DNA of 64,000 nt from Bradyrhizobium sp. 186 (GTDB taxonomy: Bacteria > Pseudomonadota > Alphaproteobacteria > Rhizobiales > Xanthobacteraceae): assembly GCF_023101685.1 (NCBI RefSeq), contig NZ_CP082164.1:2790001-2854000 (forward strand). The letters run 5' to 3'. How positions within the stretch are numbered: position 1 is the stretch's first letter; every line of letters begins with the position of its first letter. The translations under genes and the position numbers were made by a program. The notes under the pieces are model-generated. The model was not told where the DNA came from, made no database searches, and was given only the letters and a program-made list of their open reading frames with translations. Of the stretch, positions 32,292-40,749 are shown in pieces.

Positions 32292-33486
32292 ACTCGCAAA
32301 CCGTCTCAAGACCGTGAAGATATCGGCCTCGGCGGCGATGACGGACAAGGCGCGTGAACTCCGCGACGCAGGCATCAAGATCGTCGGCCTGTCGTCCGGG
32401 GAGCCCGACTTTCCAACGCCGCTGCATGCGATCGAGGCCGCGCATCGGGCCGCGCTGGCGGGCGATACCAAGTATCCCGCGCAGCCTGGGACCGTCGCGC
32501 TGAGGACCGCTGTCCAGCGAAAGTTCAAGCGCGAGAACAATCTCGACTACGCCCTCGACGAGATCCTGATCGCGAATGGCGGCAAGCAGATCATCTTCAA
32601 CGCGCTGTTCGCCACCTGCAATCCCGGCGACGAGGTCGTCATTCCGTCGCCGGGCTGGATCACCTACGCGGACATCGTGCTCCTCGCCGAGGCGTCGCCC
32701 GTCGCCGTGCCCTGTCCGGAGAACAACCAGTTCAAGCTCCGGCCGGCGGACCTGGACGCGGCAATTACACCCCGGACGAAGTGGCTGATCCTGAATTTTC
32801 CCAACAATCCGACCGGCGCGGCATGCACGCGCGAAGAGATGCGCGCGATCGCCGACGTCATGCTGAAATATCCCGACGTCTGGATCCTCACCGATGACAT
32901 CTATGAACATCTCACTTACGATGGTTTCAAGTTCTGCACCATCGCCGAGGTTGAGCCCAGGCTGAAGAATCGCGTCGTGACCGTCAATGGCGCGTCCAAG
33001 GCCTACGCCATGACGGGCTGGCGGGTCGGCTATTGCGGTGGCCCCAAGGACCTTATCGCGGCGATGAACAATGTCCACGGTCAGGCGACCGGCGGAATCT
33101 GCACCCTGAGCCAGGCTGCAGCGGTCGCGGTCCTGGACGGTCCGCAGGATTTCCTGAAGGAGCGCGCGGATATCTATCGCGACCGGCGCGATCTGGTGGT
33201 CAGGCTCCTCAATCAGATCCCCGGCATCACCTGTCACAAGCCCCAAGGGGCATTCTATGTGTTTCCGAACATCGCCGGGTGCATCGGCAAGACCACGAAA
33301 GCCGGGCGACGGCTGGAAACCGATGCCGACTTCATCTCAGCGCTGCTGGAAGAGCAGCATGTCGCGGCCGTGCCGGGCGGCGCCTATGGCATGAGCCCGT
33401 ATTTCCGCATTTCCTACGCGACCAATACCGAAGCGCTCAAGGAAGGTTGCCGGCGCATCGCGAGCTTCTGCGAAGGCCTGCGCTGA
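32284..33486 (+). CDS. Class I aminotransferase (aspartate aminotransferase-like)
   Basis: A 400-residue fold-type I PLP enzyme beginning MPELANRLKTVKISASAAMT. It shows GLSSGEPDFPTP, the NFPNNPTGAACT loop, ILTDDIYEHLTY (cofactor Asp and Tyr), the Schiff-base Lys in NGASKAYAMTGWRVGY, and FRISYATN with the carboxylate-binding Arg. This is the AspB/AspC family of alphaproteobacteria. The overlap with the SDR suggests they act on the same metabolite, an amino acid and its keto or hydroxy form. Confidence 0.92.
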   Translation: MPELANRLKTVKISASAAMTDKARELRDAGIKIVGLSSGEPDFPTPLHAIEAAHRAALAGDTKYPAQPGTVALRTAVQRKFKRENNLDYALDEILIANGGKQIIFNALFATCNPGDEVVIPSPGWITYADIVLLAEASPVAVPCPENNQFKLRPADLDAAITPRTKWLILNFPNNPTGAACTREEMRAIADVMLKYPDVWILTDDIYEHLTYDGFKFCTIAEVEPRLKNRVVTVNGASKAYAMTGWRVGYCGGPKDLIAAMNNVHGQATGGICTLSQAAAVAVLDGPQDFLKERADIYRDRRDLVVRLLNQIPGITCHKPQGAFYVFPNIAGCIGKTTKAGRRLETDADFISALLEEQHVAAVPGGAYGMSPYFRISYATNTEALKEGCRRIASFCEGLR

Positions 33487-33506
33487 CCGGACGTCGCGAT
33501 GTGAGA

Positions 33507-33530
33507 GGGCTTCGCCCCCGGCGAAGGGCG
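33507..33530 (+). terminator. Hairpin after the aminotransferase gene
   Basis: A perfect 7-bp stem (33510-33516 with 33520-33526) and 3-base loop, 24 bases after the stop. It lacks a T-run and may only attenuate transcription. Confidence 0.4.
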
Positions 33531-33706
33531 AAAGATGCTGCCAGCAGCACTCGTCGATCAATATCGGAGCAATATGCCGAACCAATTGTCATAATCGTTC
33601 GTAATGCCCCTAAACGAAGATGTTCTTGGTCCTGTAGGATGCCGACGCATAAGCTTCGTGGAAAGAGGGGTAGGCCTTGGTATCGCGCAGTCGAGGACGG
33701 CCAGCG

Positions 33707-34639
33707 ATGACCACCAGCGACGATGCGGTGGCGGTTTTGGGTGCTGAAGCTCCACCGGCAGCCTGGCGGGGATCGCGGTGGCGTCTGGCTTTGCCGGTCG
33801 GGCTTCTTGCCGTCCCGATGTTGGCATTTCTCGCGTACTTCTTCTTCTATCCGGCGTTGGGGCTGCTGCTCTCGAGCATCCAGACGCAGGATAGCCGCGG
33901 CATTATCGGACGCCCGTTCACGCTTGCGCACTACGCACGTCTGATCAATGTGGAGCTTTATGCACGCGTGCTTTGGACGACGCTGCGGATCAGCATCATC
34001 ACCTCGGCGCTCGCGACGGTGCTCGCCTATCCGGTCGCGCTGGTGATGGTCAAGAGCCGGCCGATGATTACGCGGATCATTACGCTGATCGTCATTGCGC
34101 CCTTGATCGTCAGCGTGGTCGTTCGTGGCTACGGATGGCAGTTGGTGCTTCAGAACGGTCCGAAAGGGATGTTGAACTGGGTCCTGATGACATTGCATGT
34201 CATCGACGCGCCCTTGTCGGTTCTGTACACCGAAGCGGCCGTCGTCATCGGGTCGCTGCACGTGTTCTTCCCGATGATGGTTCTGCCGCTGGCATCGGCG
34301 CTCGGTAAGATCGATCCCAACCTCGAAGATGCGGCCCGCATGCTCGGCGCGCCGTGGTGGAAGGTGTTCCTCCGGGTGACGCTCCCGTTGAGCATGCCCG
34401 GTTTCGTGGCGGGCTTTACCCTGGTGTTTTCGCTCACCGCCGGCTCCTTCGTCATTCCCGCGATCCTGGGTGGCGCCTCGGCGATCATGCTTGGCAATTT
34501 GATCGAGCAGCAGATCTTCGTCGTCTACGATTGGCCATTCGGCGCTGCGATTGCCGTCGTTCTCGTCGGCCTCGTCCTCGCGGTCAACGGTGTCTCGATG
34601 TGGCTTCTGGAAGGCCGGCGTCTCAGGAGGCCCGACTGA
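33707..34639 (+). CDS. ABC transporter permease, polyamine type (PotB-like)
   Basis: A 310-residue inner-membrane permease starting MTTSDDAVAVLG. Hydrophobic helices include LPVGLLAVPMLAFLAYFFF (about 29-47) and several more; the EAA loop that contacts the ATPase is EDAARMLGAPWWKVFLRVTL. Family: spermidine/putrescine/opine-type importers. The stop overlaps the next permease start (TGATG). First gene of a transport operon continuing to the pxp genes. Confidence 0.9.
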   Translation: MTTSDDAVAVLGAEAPPAAWRGSRWRLALPVGLLAVPMLAFLAYFFFYPALGLLLSSIQTQDSRGIIGRPFTLAHYARLINVELYARVLWTTLRISIITSALATVLAYPVALVMVKSRPMITRIITLIVIAPLIVSVVVRGYGWQLVLQNGPKGMLNWVLMTLHVIDAPLSVLYTEAAVVIGSLHVFFPMMVLPLASALGKIDPNLEDAARMLGAPWWKVFLRVTLPLSMPGFVAGFTLVFSLTAGSFVIPAILGGASAIMLGNLIEQQIFVVYDWPFGAAIAVVLVGLVLAVNGVSMWLLEGRRLRRPD

Positions 34640-35442
34640 TGGACGAACGATTTTCCGGCTTCGGCGCCTTCATCCTCTACACAATTACCGCCGGCATGAT
34701 GCTGTTCATCCTGGCACCGCTTGTCCTCGTCATGGCGGTGTCGGTCTCCGATTCCTATTTCGTGACCTTTCCTCCGCAAGGCTTCACGCTGAAATGGTAT
34801 GCCAAGGTCCTCCAGGATCGCGACTTCCTTGAGGCGATGAGGCTGAGCATCCTGCTCGCGCTCGGCACGACGGCGGGGTCGCTCCTGCTCGGCGTGCCGG
34901 CGGCCTTTGCGCTGGTGCGCGGCAACTTCTTCGGTCTGGCGGCGATCAAGGGGTTTCTGCTGTCGCCGCTGATTTTCCCGGCGCTGGTGACAGGCCTGGC
35001 GCTACTTCAGATCCTCACAAAGCTCGGCTCCCAGGATGCCCGGCTCAATCTTCTGATCGGGCACGTGGTCGTGACGTCGCCCTATGTCATCCGCACGGTC
35101 GTCACCAGCCTTCAGCTGGTGGACGAAAATCTGGAGGACGCCGCACGCACGCTTGGCGCGAACCGGCTGCGAACCTTCTGGCGCGTGACGCTGCCGCAGA
35201 TCGCCTCCGGCGTCGCCGCCGGCGGGCTGTTCGCCTTCATGGTGTCCTTCGACAATTACCCGGTCACGATGTGGCTGGCGAATTCTGAATACTCGCCCGT
35301 GCCGCTCGTCTTGATGCGGCAACTGGTCAACGTCTTTGACCCTTCCGTGCCGGCGATGTCGACGATCATCATCCTCATGGCGATGGTCGGCGTCCTGCTG
35401 CTGGAGAAGCTGGTCGGCCTTCGCCGCGCGCTGGCTGCCTGA
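34639..35442 (+). CDS. ABC transporter permease, polyamine type (PotC-like)
   Basis: A 267-residue permease from the ATG at 34639, preceded by CAGGAGG. Six membrane helices can be traced, beginning AFILYTITAGMMLFILAPLV; the EAA loop is EDAARTLGANRLRTFWRVTL. It pairs with the upstream permease as the two halves of the membrane channel. Further open frame upstream of this start is an artefact of the neighbour. Confidence 0.9.
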   Translation: MDERFSGFGAFILYTITAGMMLFILAPLVLVMAVSVSDSYFVTFPPQGFTLKWYAKVLQDRDFLEAMRLSILLALGTTAGSLLLGVPAAFALVRGNFFGLAAIKGFLLSPLIFPALVTGLALLQILTKLGSQDARLNLLIGHVVVTSPYVIRTVVTSLQLVDENLEDAARTLGANRLRTFWRVTLPQIASGVAAGGLFAFMVSFDNYPVTMWLANSEYSPVPLVLMRQLVNVFDPSVPAMSTIIILMAMVGVLLLEKLVGLRRALAA

Positions 35443-35470
35443 TGTACATTGGTAGATGGAGATTGAAATC

Positions 35471-36535
35471 ATGAACCTGACACGTAGGACTCTCATTAAA
35501 GCCGGTGCATCCGCGGTTGCCTTCCCGACGATCATCAGCCGGTCGTGGGCGCAGGACGCCAAGCAACTGCATGTCGGCGTCTACAATTCCGCGCTCGGCA
35601 AGCTGATCCAGAAGGAGGTCATTCCCAAGTTCGAGGCTGAATTCAAGTGCCGCGTCTTCACGATCGAAGGCGCCACGCTCTCCAACATCGCCGCCCTTCG
35701 CGCGACCCGTGATACGCCGCGCTTCAGCATGATGATGATGGATGACGTCGGCATCCCCCAGGCCAAGCAGGAAGGACTGATCGACAAGCTCGACGCCAGC
35801 AAAATCCCCAACCTCGAGAAGGTCTATCCGCGCTATCTCTTCGAGGACGGCTACGGCGTCGGCTTCTCGATCTCCAGCGCGGCCATGTTCATAAATCCGC
35901 AAGTGACGAAGCCGCTCGAGAGCTATGAGCAGATCTTCGACGCAAAGTATCGCAAGCAGATCCTGCTGAATACGCCCAAGAACACCCAGAGCGTGCTGAT
36001 GCTCATCGTGGCGACGGCGCTCACGACGGGAAAGGCGCTGAAGGAGGCGCAATACCTGGTCGATAGCGGCTGGGACAAGCTCGCGACTCTCAAGCCCAAC
36101 GTCCTGACCATCTACGACAGCGAGGCGCAGGTGCTGCAGGTGGCCCAGGGCCAGGCGACGATCGGCGGCATCGAATACTCGAAGGCGATCTATCCACACA
36201 CGGCCAAGGGCATGCCGCTCGACATGACCTTCCCCAAGGAAGGTGCGTTCACCGGCATCAACAGCATGACGTTGGTCAAGAATGCGCCCGAGCCCGAGCT
36301 CGCTCGTGCCCTGATCAACCGCATTCTCGAGCCCTCGATCGCCAAGATGCTGTCCGAGCAGACTCTCAGCGCGCCGTCGGTAGGCGGCATCGACTTTAAG
36401 CCGGAGACGGCCAAGTTCCTTGCCTATCCCGACACCAAGGCAACCGATCTCGGGCTGTTCACGCCGGACTGGAAGTTCATCGTTCCGCGCCGCGGTCCCT
36501 GGCTGGAGCGCTATAATCAGGTGTTCACGAGCTAG
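35471..36535 (+). CDS. ABC transporter periplasmic binding protein (PotD-like)
   Basis: A 354-residue protein from the ATG at 35471. The N-terminus MNLTRRTLIKAGASAVAFP has a weak twin-arginine pattern (TRRTLIK) and ends ISRSWAQD, a cleavage-like site. The mature part shows the extracellular solute-binding type 1/6 fold: FEAEFKCRVFTIEGATLSNI, FEDGYGVGFSISSAAMFINP and TIGGIEYSKAIYPHTAKGMP. It would select the substrate for the surrounding permeases. The ligand cannot be read from sequence. Confidence 0.9.
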   Translation: MNLTRRTLIKAGASAVAFPTIISRSWAQDAKQLHVGVYNSALGKLIQKEVIPKFEAEFKCRVFTIEGATLSNIAALRATRDTPRFSMMMMDDVGIPQAKQEGLIDKLDASKIPNLEKVYPRYLFEDGYGVGFSISSAAMFINPQVTKPLESYEQIFDAKYRKQILLNTPKNTQSVLMLIVATALTTGKALKEAQYLVDSGWDKLATLKPNVLTIYDSEAQVLQVAQGQATIGGIEYSKAIYPHTAKGMPLDMTFPKEGAFTGINSMTLVKNAPEPELARALINRILEPSIAKMLSEQTLSAPSVGGIDFKPETAKFLAYPDTKATDLGLFTPDWKFIVPRRGPWLERYNQVFTS

Positions 36536-36545
36536 GCAGGCTGCC

Positions 36546-37640
36546 ATGAGGTCTTCCGAAGTCAGGCTTCACCGCCTCAGCAAGGAATACAACCGCACCG
36601 TTGCGGTCGACGACGTGTCGCTCGCGATCGAGCCCGGCCACATGGTCGCGCTGCTTGGTCCGAGCGGGTGCGGCAAGACGACCTGCCTTCGCATGATCGC
36701 GGGGCTGATCCGTCCGACATCCGGCGACGTCTTCGTGAACGACAAGAGGATGACCAACGTTCCGGTGCACCGCCGCAACGTCGGGATGCTGTTCCAAAAC
36801 TACGCGCTGTTTCCTCATCTGACCGTCGAGGAGAACATCGCATTCGGCCTCGAGATGCGCGGGATCACAAAGGCGGATGCCGCAAGGAAGGTCAGTGAAG
36901 CCCTCAATCTCGTCCAGTTATCCAGCTTCGGGAAGCGCTATCCGGCGCAACTCTCAGGCGGTCAGCAACAGCGCGTCGCGCTGGGGCGCGCCCTGGTGAT
37001 CGAGCCGGCGATGCTGCTGCTCGACGAGCCGCTGGGGGCGCTCGACAAGGGACTTCGCGAGAGCATGCAGGTCGAGTTGCGTGCCCTTCAGCGCAGGCTC
37101 GGCCTGACCACCATCATGGTGACCCACGACCAGGACGAAGCCCTGACGATGGCAGACAAGATCGTGGTGATGCGCGATGGCAAGCTCGAGCAGGTCGGCT
37201 CAGCCACTGAGATCTACCAGCGCCCGACCTCGAAATTCGTCGCGAAGTTCATCGGTGCTTCAAATCTGTTTGAAGGCCTTGTTGAGCAGCGAAACGGGAG
37301 CGGAGCGGTCATTCGGGTGTCGCCCGAATTGAGCCTTCAGGTTGACCAGATTCCACCATCGGCGACCGACGTCATGATTTCGATCAGGCCTGAAGCAATT
37401 GTGGTCGAGAAGGCCGTTCAGGGGACGGCGATGCAACGTGCAAACAGCGTGACGGCGCGTGTCGACCAAGCCATCTATCGAGGCTTCGTCAGTCATTATT
37501 ATCTTAAAACAGAGAGTGGCGAGCAGATCATCGTGTTCGAGCAGAATCAGTCGCAACAGGCGGGACTTCGATACGCGGTGGGCGAAGAGGTTGTTGCGCG
37601 GTGGGAAACTCCGAGCAATCACGTTATTGCGCGCCACTGA
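36546..37640 (+). CDS. ABC transporter ATPase (PotA-like)
   Basis: A 364-residue importer ATPase starting MRSSEVRLHRLSKEYNRT. Walker A is GPSGCGKTT, the Q loop is LFQNYALFPHLTV, the signature is LSGGQQQRVALGRAL, Walker B is MLLLDEPLGALD and the switch His is in VTHDQDEA. A TOBE domain follows (about 260-360) with ISIRPEAI. All catalytic parts are intact. It starts 10 bases after the binding-protein stop. Confidence 0.95.
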   Translation: MRSSEVRLHRLSKEYNRTVAVDDVSLAIEPGHMVALLGPSGCGKTTCLRMIAGLIRPTSGDVFVNDKRMTNVPVHRRNVGMLFQNYALFPHLTVEENIAFGLEMRGITKADAARKVSEALNLVQLSSFGKRYPAQLSGGQQQRVALGRALVIEPAMLLLDEPLGALDKGLRESMQVELRALQRRLGLTTIMVTHDQDEALTMADKIVVMRDGKLEQVGSATEIYQRPTSKFVAKFIGASNLFEGLVEQRNGSGAVIRVSPELSLQVDQIPPSATDVMISIRPEAIVVEKAVQGTAMQRANSVTARVDQAIYRGFVSHYYLKTESGEQIIVFEQNQSQQAGLRYAVGEEVVARWETPSNHVIARH

Positions 37641-37795
37641 AGCTCGGGGCGAGCGCCGAATGTACCGCCGCGGACCGCTACGATCGGTATCCGTGCGGAC
37701 GTGTGGTGGAAGAACGGGGCCAACCAGTCGTCCTGCGGGCAATCGACATCGCTTATACCCGCAGATGAACATCGTGTTGGATCGGCATCCGCTGC

Positions 37796-38545
37796 TTGGC
37801 TAGACTCAAAAAGTGGCAGCGCGGTGGGCGTTGGACTGGCGAGGCGTTCTTGTCGATTAATCAACCCGGCGCTCCCTTTGTGGGCGCGATCGAGAAAAGC
37901 CCGAAGATCAGCCTGATCGGCACACTGGCGATGCTGATTGAGGCGCCGGGTGATTTTGACATGACTCAGCAAGGACGCGTCTGGGCCCTGGCTGATGCGC
38001 TATCGTCCTGGCCGAACGTCCAGGAGGCTGTCATTGGCGTCACCAATGTGTTGCTGGTATTTGAGCAGCCGCCTGACGATATCGGCGTGCTCAGCGCTTC
38101 AGTAGTCGAGCTGTGGCACCGTCTGCCAAGCCGCATGGCGGACGGAAAGCTCATCGAGATTCCTGTCGTCTATGGCAGTGAGTACGGATTCGACCTGCCT
38201 GCGGTCGCCATGCGCGCGGGATTGTCCGAACGGGAAGTCATCAGGATCCATAGCGACGGCGAATATACGGTCTGCGCGGTCGCGAGTTCGCCGGGGTTCG
38301 GTTACCTTCATGGCCTTGATCCGCGCATCTACATGTCACGGAAGTCCGTACCTTCGCTGAACATGAGCGCGGGCTCGGTAACCATCGGCGGGATGCAGAC
38401 CGGCGTCGCAGTCCTGACCAGTCCAAACGGGTGGAATGCGATCGGCTGGGCCTCGGTTGCGATGTTCGATCCAGAGCGGACCCAGCCGTCTCTCATGCTG
38501 CCGGGTGACCGCGTTAGGTTCAGGATCGATCGGATCGAACTGTGA
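37796..38545 (+). CDS. pxpB: 5-oxoprolinase subunit PxpB (KipI/allophanate hydrolase subunit 1 family), copy 1
   Basis: The family domain begins around PKISLIGTLAMLIEAPGDFD and includes GFGYLHGLDPRIYMSRKS, then SAGSVTIGGMQTGVAVLTSP and a final PGDRVRFRIDRIEL. PxpB works with PxpC and PxpA in ATP-dependent opening of 5-oxoproline to glutamate. The start is uncertain: a TTG at 37796 and a GTG at 37880 are candidates. It overlaps pxpC by four bases. The domain is equivalent to the second copy at 41714, but the two are clearly different proteins. Confidence 0.88.
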   Translation: MARLKKWQRGGRWTGEAFLSINQPGAPFVGAIEKSPKISLIGTLAMLIEAPGDFDMTQQGRVWALADALSSWPNVQEAVIGVTNVLLVFEQPPDDIGVLSASVVELWHRLPSRMADGKLIEIPVVYGSEYGFDLPAVAMRAGLSEREVIRIHSDGEYTVCAVASSPGFGYLHGLDPRIYMSRKSVPSLNMSAGSVTIGGMQTGVAVLTSPNGWNAIGWASVAMFDPERTQPSLMLPGDRVRFRIDRIEL

Positions 38546-39519
38546 TCGAGATATTGACCAGCCATGCGTTCAACACCATCCAGGATCGGGGCCGCCATGG
38601 CGCGCGCAGCCTCGGCGTGAGCACGTCAGGAGCCATGGATCCCGTCGCGCTCGAGGCCGGCAACGCGCTGCTCGGCAACGATCGCGATGCCGCCGGCATC
38701 GAGATCCAGACGTTCCCTTTCCGGCTGCGATTTTCGCGCGACACCACGTTTGCGCTCACCGGTGCCGATCATGACGCCACATTGGCAGGCGTTACTGTTC
38801 CATCATGGTGGTGCAGGCGGGCCAAGGCGGGCGATATCCTCTCGATCAGCGCGCCCAGGCGTGGCGCACGCGTCTACGTGACGTTTGGAGGGGGCATCGA
38901 CTTGCCGCGCGTGCTGGGCTCGCGCAGCACCCATTTGCGCGCCGGATTCGGGGGGATGGAAGGACGCGCCTTGCAAGCCGGCGACATCGTGCCGGTGGGT
39001 GCGACACAGCGCGCGGACGACGGCCGCGTCGATTTTGGCGTCGAACCGCCCGATGTGGCGACCGCAGGCAGTGGTCTGCCGAAGGAGCGCGTGCTGCGGG
39101 TGCGTGTCATGCGAGCTGGCGAGCACGATCTATTTTCGGAGGCGATGCGGGCGACGTTCTGGTCCACGACATGGAAGATCAGCGCGCGGAGCGATCGGGG
39201 CGGATACCGTCTCACCGGAGGCAAGCTGACATTGGACGTTCCGGTCGAGATGCGCTCGCATGGCGTGGTGGCTGGCGTCGTGCAAGTGCCGCCGGCCGGC
39301 GAGCCGATCATCCAGATGAGCGACGCCAACACGGCAGGCGGCTATCCGAAGATGGCCGCCGTGATCCAGGCCGATCTCTGGCGCCTCGGCCAGGCGGCGC
39401 CAGGGTCGTTCATCGCCTTCAGCGAGGTCAGCTACCAGGACGCGGTCGCGGCCATGGCTCCCGTCAATGATTACCTCGCCAGGTTGCGAGCGACCGCGGA
39501 TCTCTATCGAGCGCTTTAA
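38542..39519 (+). CDS. pxpC: 5-oxoprolinase subunit PxpC (biotin-dependent carboxyltransferase family), copy 1
   Basis: A 325-residue protein: MIEILTSHAFNTIQDRGRHG, then GVSTSGAMDPVALEAGNALL, FALTGADHDATLAG, GGIDLPRVLGSRSTHLRAGF and IIQMSDANTAGGYPKMAAVI. These mark the KipA/allophanate hydrolase subunit 2 family. With PxpB it probably forms the ATP-dependent half of the oxoprolinase complex. Start overlaps the pxpB stop; pxpA follows 35 bases later. Confidence 0.92.
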   Translation: MIEILTSHAFNTIQDRGRHGARSLGVSTSGAMDPVALEAGNALLGNDRDAAGIEIQTFPFRLRFSRDTTFALTGADHDATLAGVTVPSWWCRRAKAGDILSISAPRRGARVYVTFGGGIDLPRVLGSRSTHLRAGFGGMEGRALQAGDIVPVGATQRADDGRVDFGVEPPDVATAGSGLPKERVLRVRVMRAGEHDLFSEAMRATFWSTTWKISARSDRGGYRLTGGKLTLDVPVEMRSHGVVAGVVQVPPAGEPIIQMSDANTAGGYPKMAAVIQADLWRLGQAAPGSFIAFSEVSYQDAVAAMAPVNDYLARLRATADLYRAL

Positions 39520-39554
39520 GTGGACGTCAACAAGAACAAGAGCGGGTTGCGAAC

Positions 39555-40322
39555 ATGAAGATCGGCATCAATTCAGACATGGGCGAAGGCTTCGGCAACT
39601 ATCGCATCTGCGACGACGAGGCGCTGATGGGCATCATCTCGTCTGCCAACGTGGCGTGCGGTTTCCACGCCGGCGATCCCATCATCATGGATCGGATGGT
39701 CCGCCTGGCGAAGCAGAAGAGGGTTGAGGTCGGCGCTCATCCGGGGCTGCCCGATCTGCTCGGGTTTGGCCGCCGCGTGATCCAGATGGACGCCGCCGAA
39801 CTCGAGAAGCACATGGTCTATCAGATCGGCGCGCTGCAGGCGATTGCGACCAATGCCGGCCACCGCGTGACCCACGTCAGCTTCCATGCCGCGATGGGCA
39901 ACATGGTGAATGCGGATCCGGACATGGCCGCCGTCGTCGCCCGCGCCATCGCCACCATCGATCGTGATTTCATCGTTTTTTCCCAGCCTGACGCCGGGAT
40001 CGTGCGCGCCGCGCGCAAGGTCGGCCTGCGTGTTCTGACGCTGTTTCTGGCCGATCGCGCCTATGACGAGAACGCTCATCTGGTGTCCCGCAAGCTTCCC
40101 AATTCCGTCATCACCTCGCCCGAGGCCGTGGCCGAGCGGGTTCAGCGGTTCCTTGACAGCGGAACGGTGAAGACGATCGAAGGTAAATCGATCAAGGTCG
40201 AGGCGCGCTCGATCCTGATCCACAGCGACACCCCCGGATCGGTCAATCTCGCCGGCACGGTGCGCCGCGTGATCGAGCAGGGCGGCGGCGAAGTCACGCC
40301 CGCAACCGTATTGCTTAATTGA
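39555..40322 (+). CDS. pxpA: 5-oxoprolinase subunit PxpA (LamB/YcsF family)
   Basis: A 255-residue protein: MKIGINSDMGEGFGNYRICD, then SANVACGFHAGDPIIMDRMV, VGAHPGLPDLLGFGRR, HVSFHAAMGNM and FLADRAYDENAHLVSRKLPN. The Asp, His and Glu residues of the YcsF metal/substrate site are present. This is the only pxpA in the window, so it may serve both pxpBC sets. Its stop lies inside the end of the convergent accB-like gene. Confidence 0.93.
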   Translation: MKIGINSDMGEGFGNYRICDDEALMGIISSANVACGFHAGDPIIMDRMVRLAKQKRVEVGAHPGLPDLLGFGRRVIQMDAAELEKHMVYQIGALQAIATNAGHRVTHVSFHAAMGNMVNADPDMAAVVARAIATIDRDFIVFSQPDAGIVRAARKVGLRVLTLFLADRAYDENAHLVSRKLPNSVITSPEAVAERVQRFLDSGTVKTIEGKSIKVEARSILIHSDTPGSVNLAGTVRRVIEQGGGEVTPATVLLN

Positions 40323-40749
40323 TCGGGCTGCTCTCGGCGAGCGGGCGGATGCGCGCAATCGGTGTGCCGTAGCCGACCATTGCGCCGGTCTCGGCGATCA
40401 CGGCATCGACGGTGCCGGCGGCCGGGGCAACGACGGGTGCATACAGCAATCCGATCTTGACCAGGCCGATGATCGCACCGGCCTCGATGCGCTGGCCAGG
40501 CGCGACGAACGGCTTGTCCCGCCAGGGATGAGCCGCGAGGAAATGTCCTGCGACATCGGCCTTCGCAATGATGGGGTTGTCTCCGGTGGGATCGGCCGCG
40601 GCGGCAAGCCTCGGAGACGCAGCCCTCCGAGCGGCCGTGTCCATGACAAGCTTCAAGGACTGTCCCGGCTCCTCGATCTCGATCGCCTCGACACCGGACC
40701 TCTCGAGGATCTGCGCCAGACGCTCGATGTCGGTCATCTCTATCGGCAT
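40315..40749 (-). CDS. Biotin-carrier-like protein lacking the biotin lysine
   Basis: A 144-residue protein of the AccB/biotin-lipoyl fold: N-terminal helix MPIEMTDIERLAQILERSGV, a linker, then a beta-barrel with KADVAGHFLAAHPWRDKPFV, APGQRIEAGAIIGLVKIGLL and PAAGTVDAVIAETGAMVGYG. In a normal carrier the turn after GxxxxxV is EAMKM with biotin on Lys; here the aligned turn is KIGLL, so biotin cannot be attached at the usual place. It is the last gene of the minus-strand operon; its start overlaps the end of pxpC by 10 bases. Confidence 0.8.
   Translation of the reverse strand: MPIEMTDIERLAQILERSGVEAIEIEEPGQSLKLVMDTAARRAASPRLAAAADPTGDNPIIAKADVAGHFLAAHPWRDKPFVAPGQRIEAGAIIGLVKIGLLYAPVVAPAAGTVDAVIAETGAMVGYGTPIARIRPLAESSPIN

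Noticed and set aside
32017..33246. 409-codon minus-strand ORF opposite the SDR and aminotransferase genes
   Set aside because: It is antisense to two well-supported enzymes and has no recognisable domain; long antisense frames are expected at this GC content.
35375..36547. 390-codon minus-strand ORF opposite the PotD-like gene
   Set aside because: Composition is typical of a shadow frame (Arg/Gly/His-rich), and the plus strand encodes a clear binding protein.
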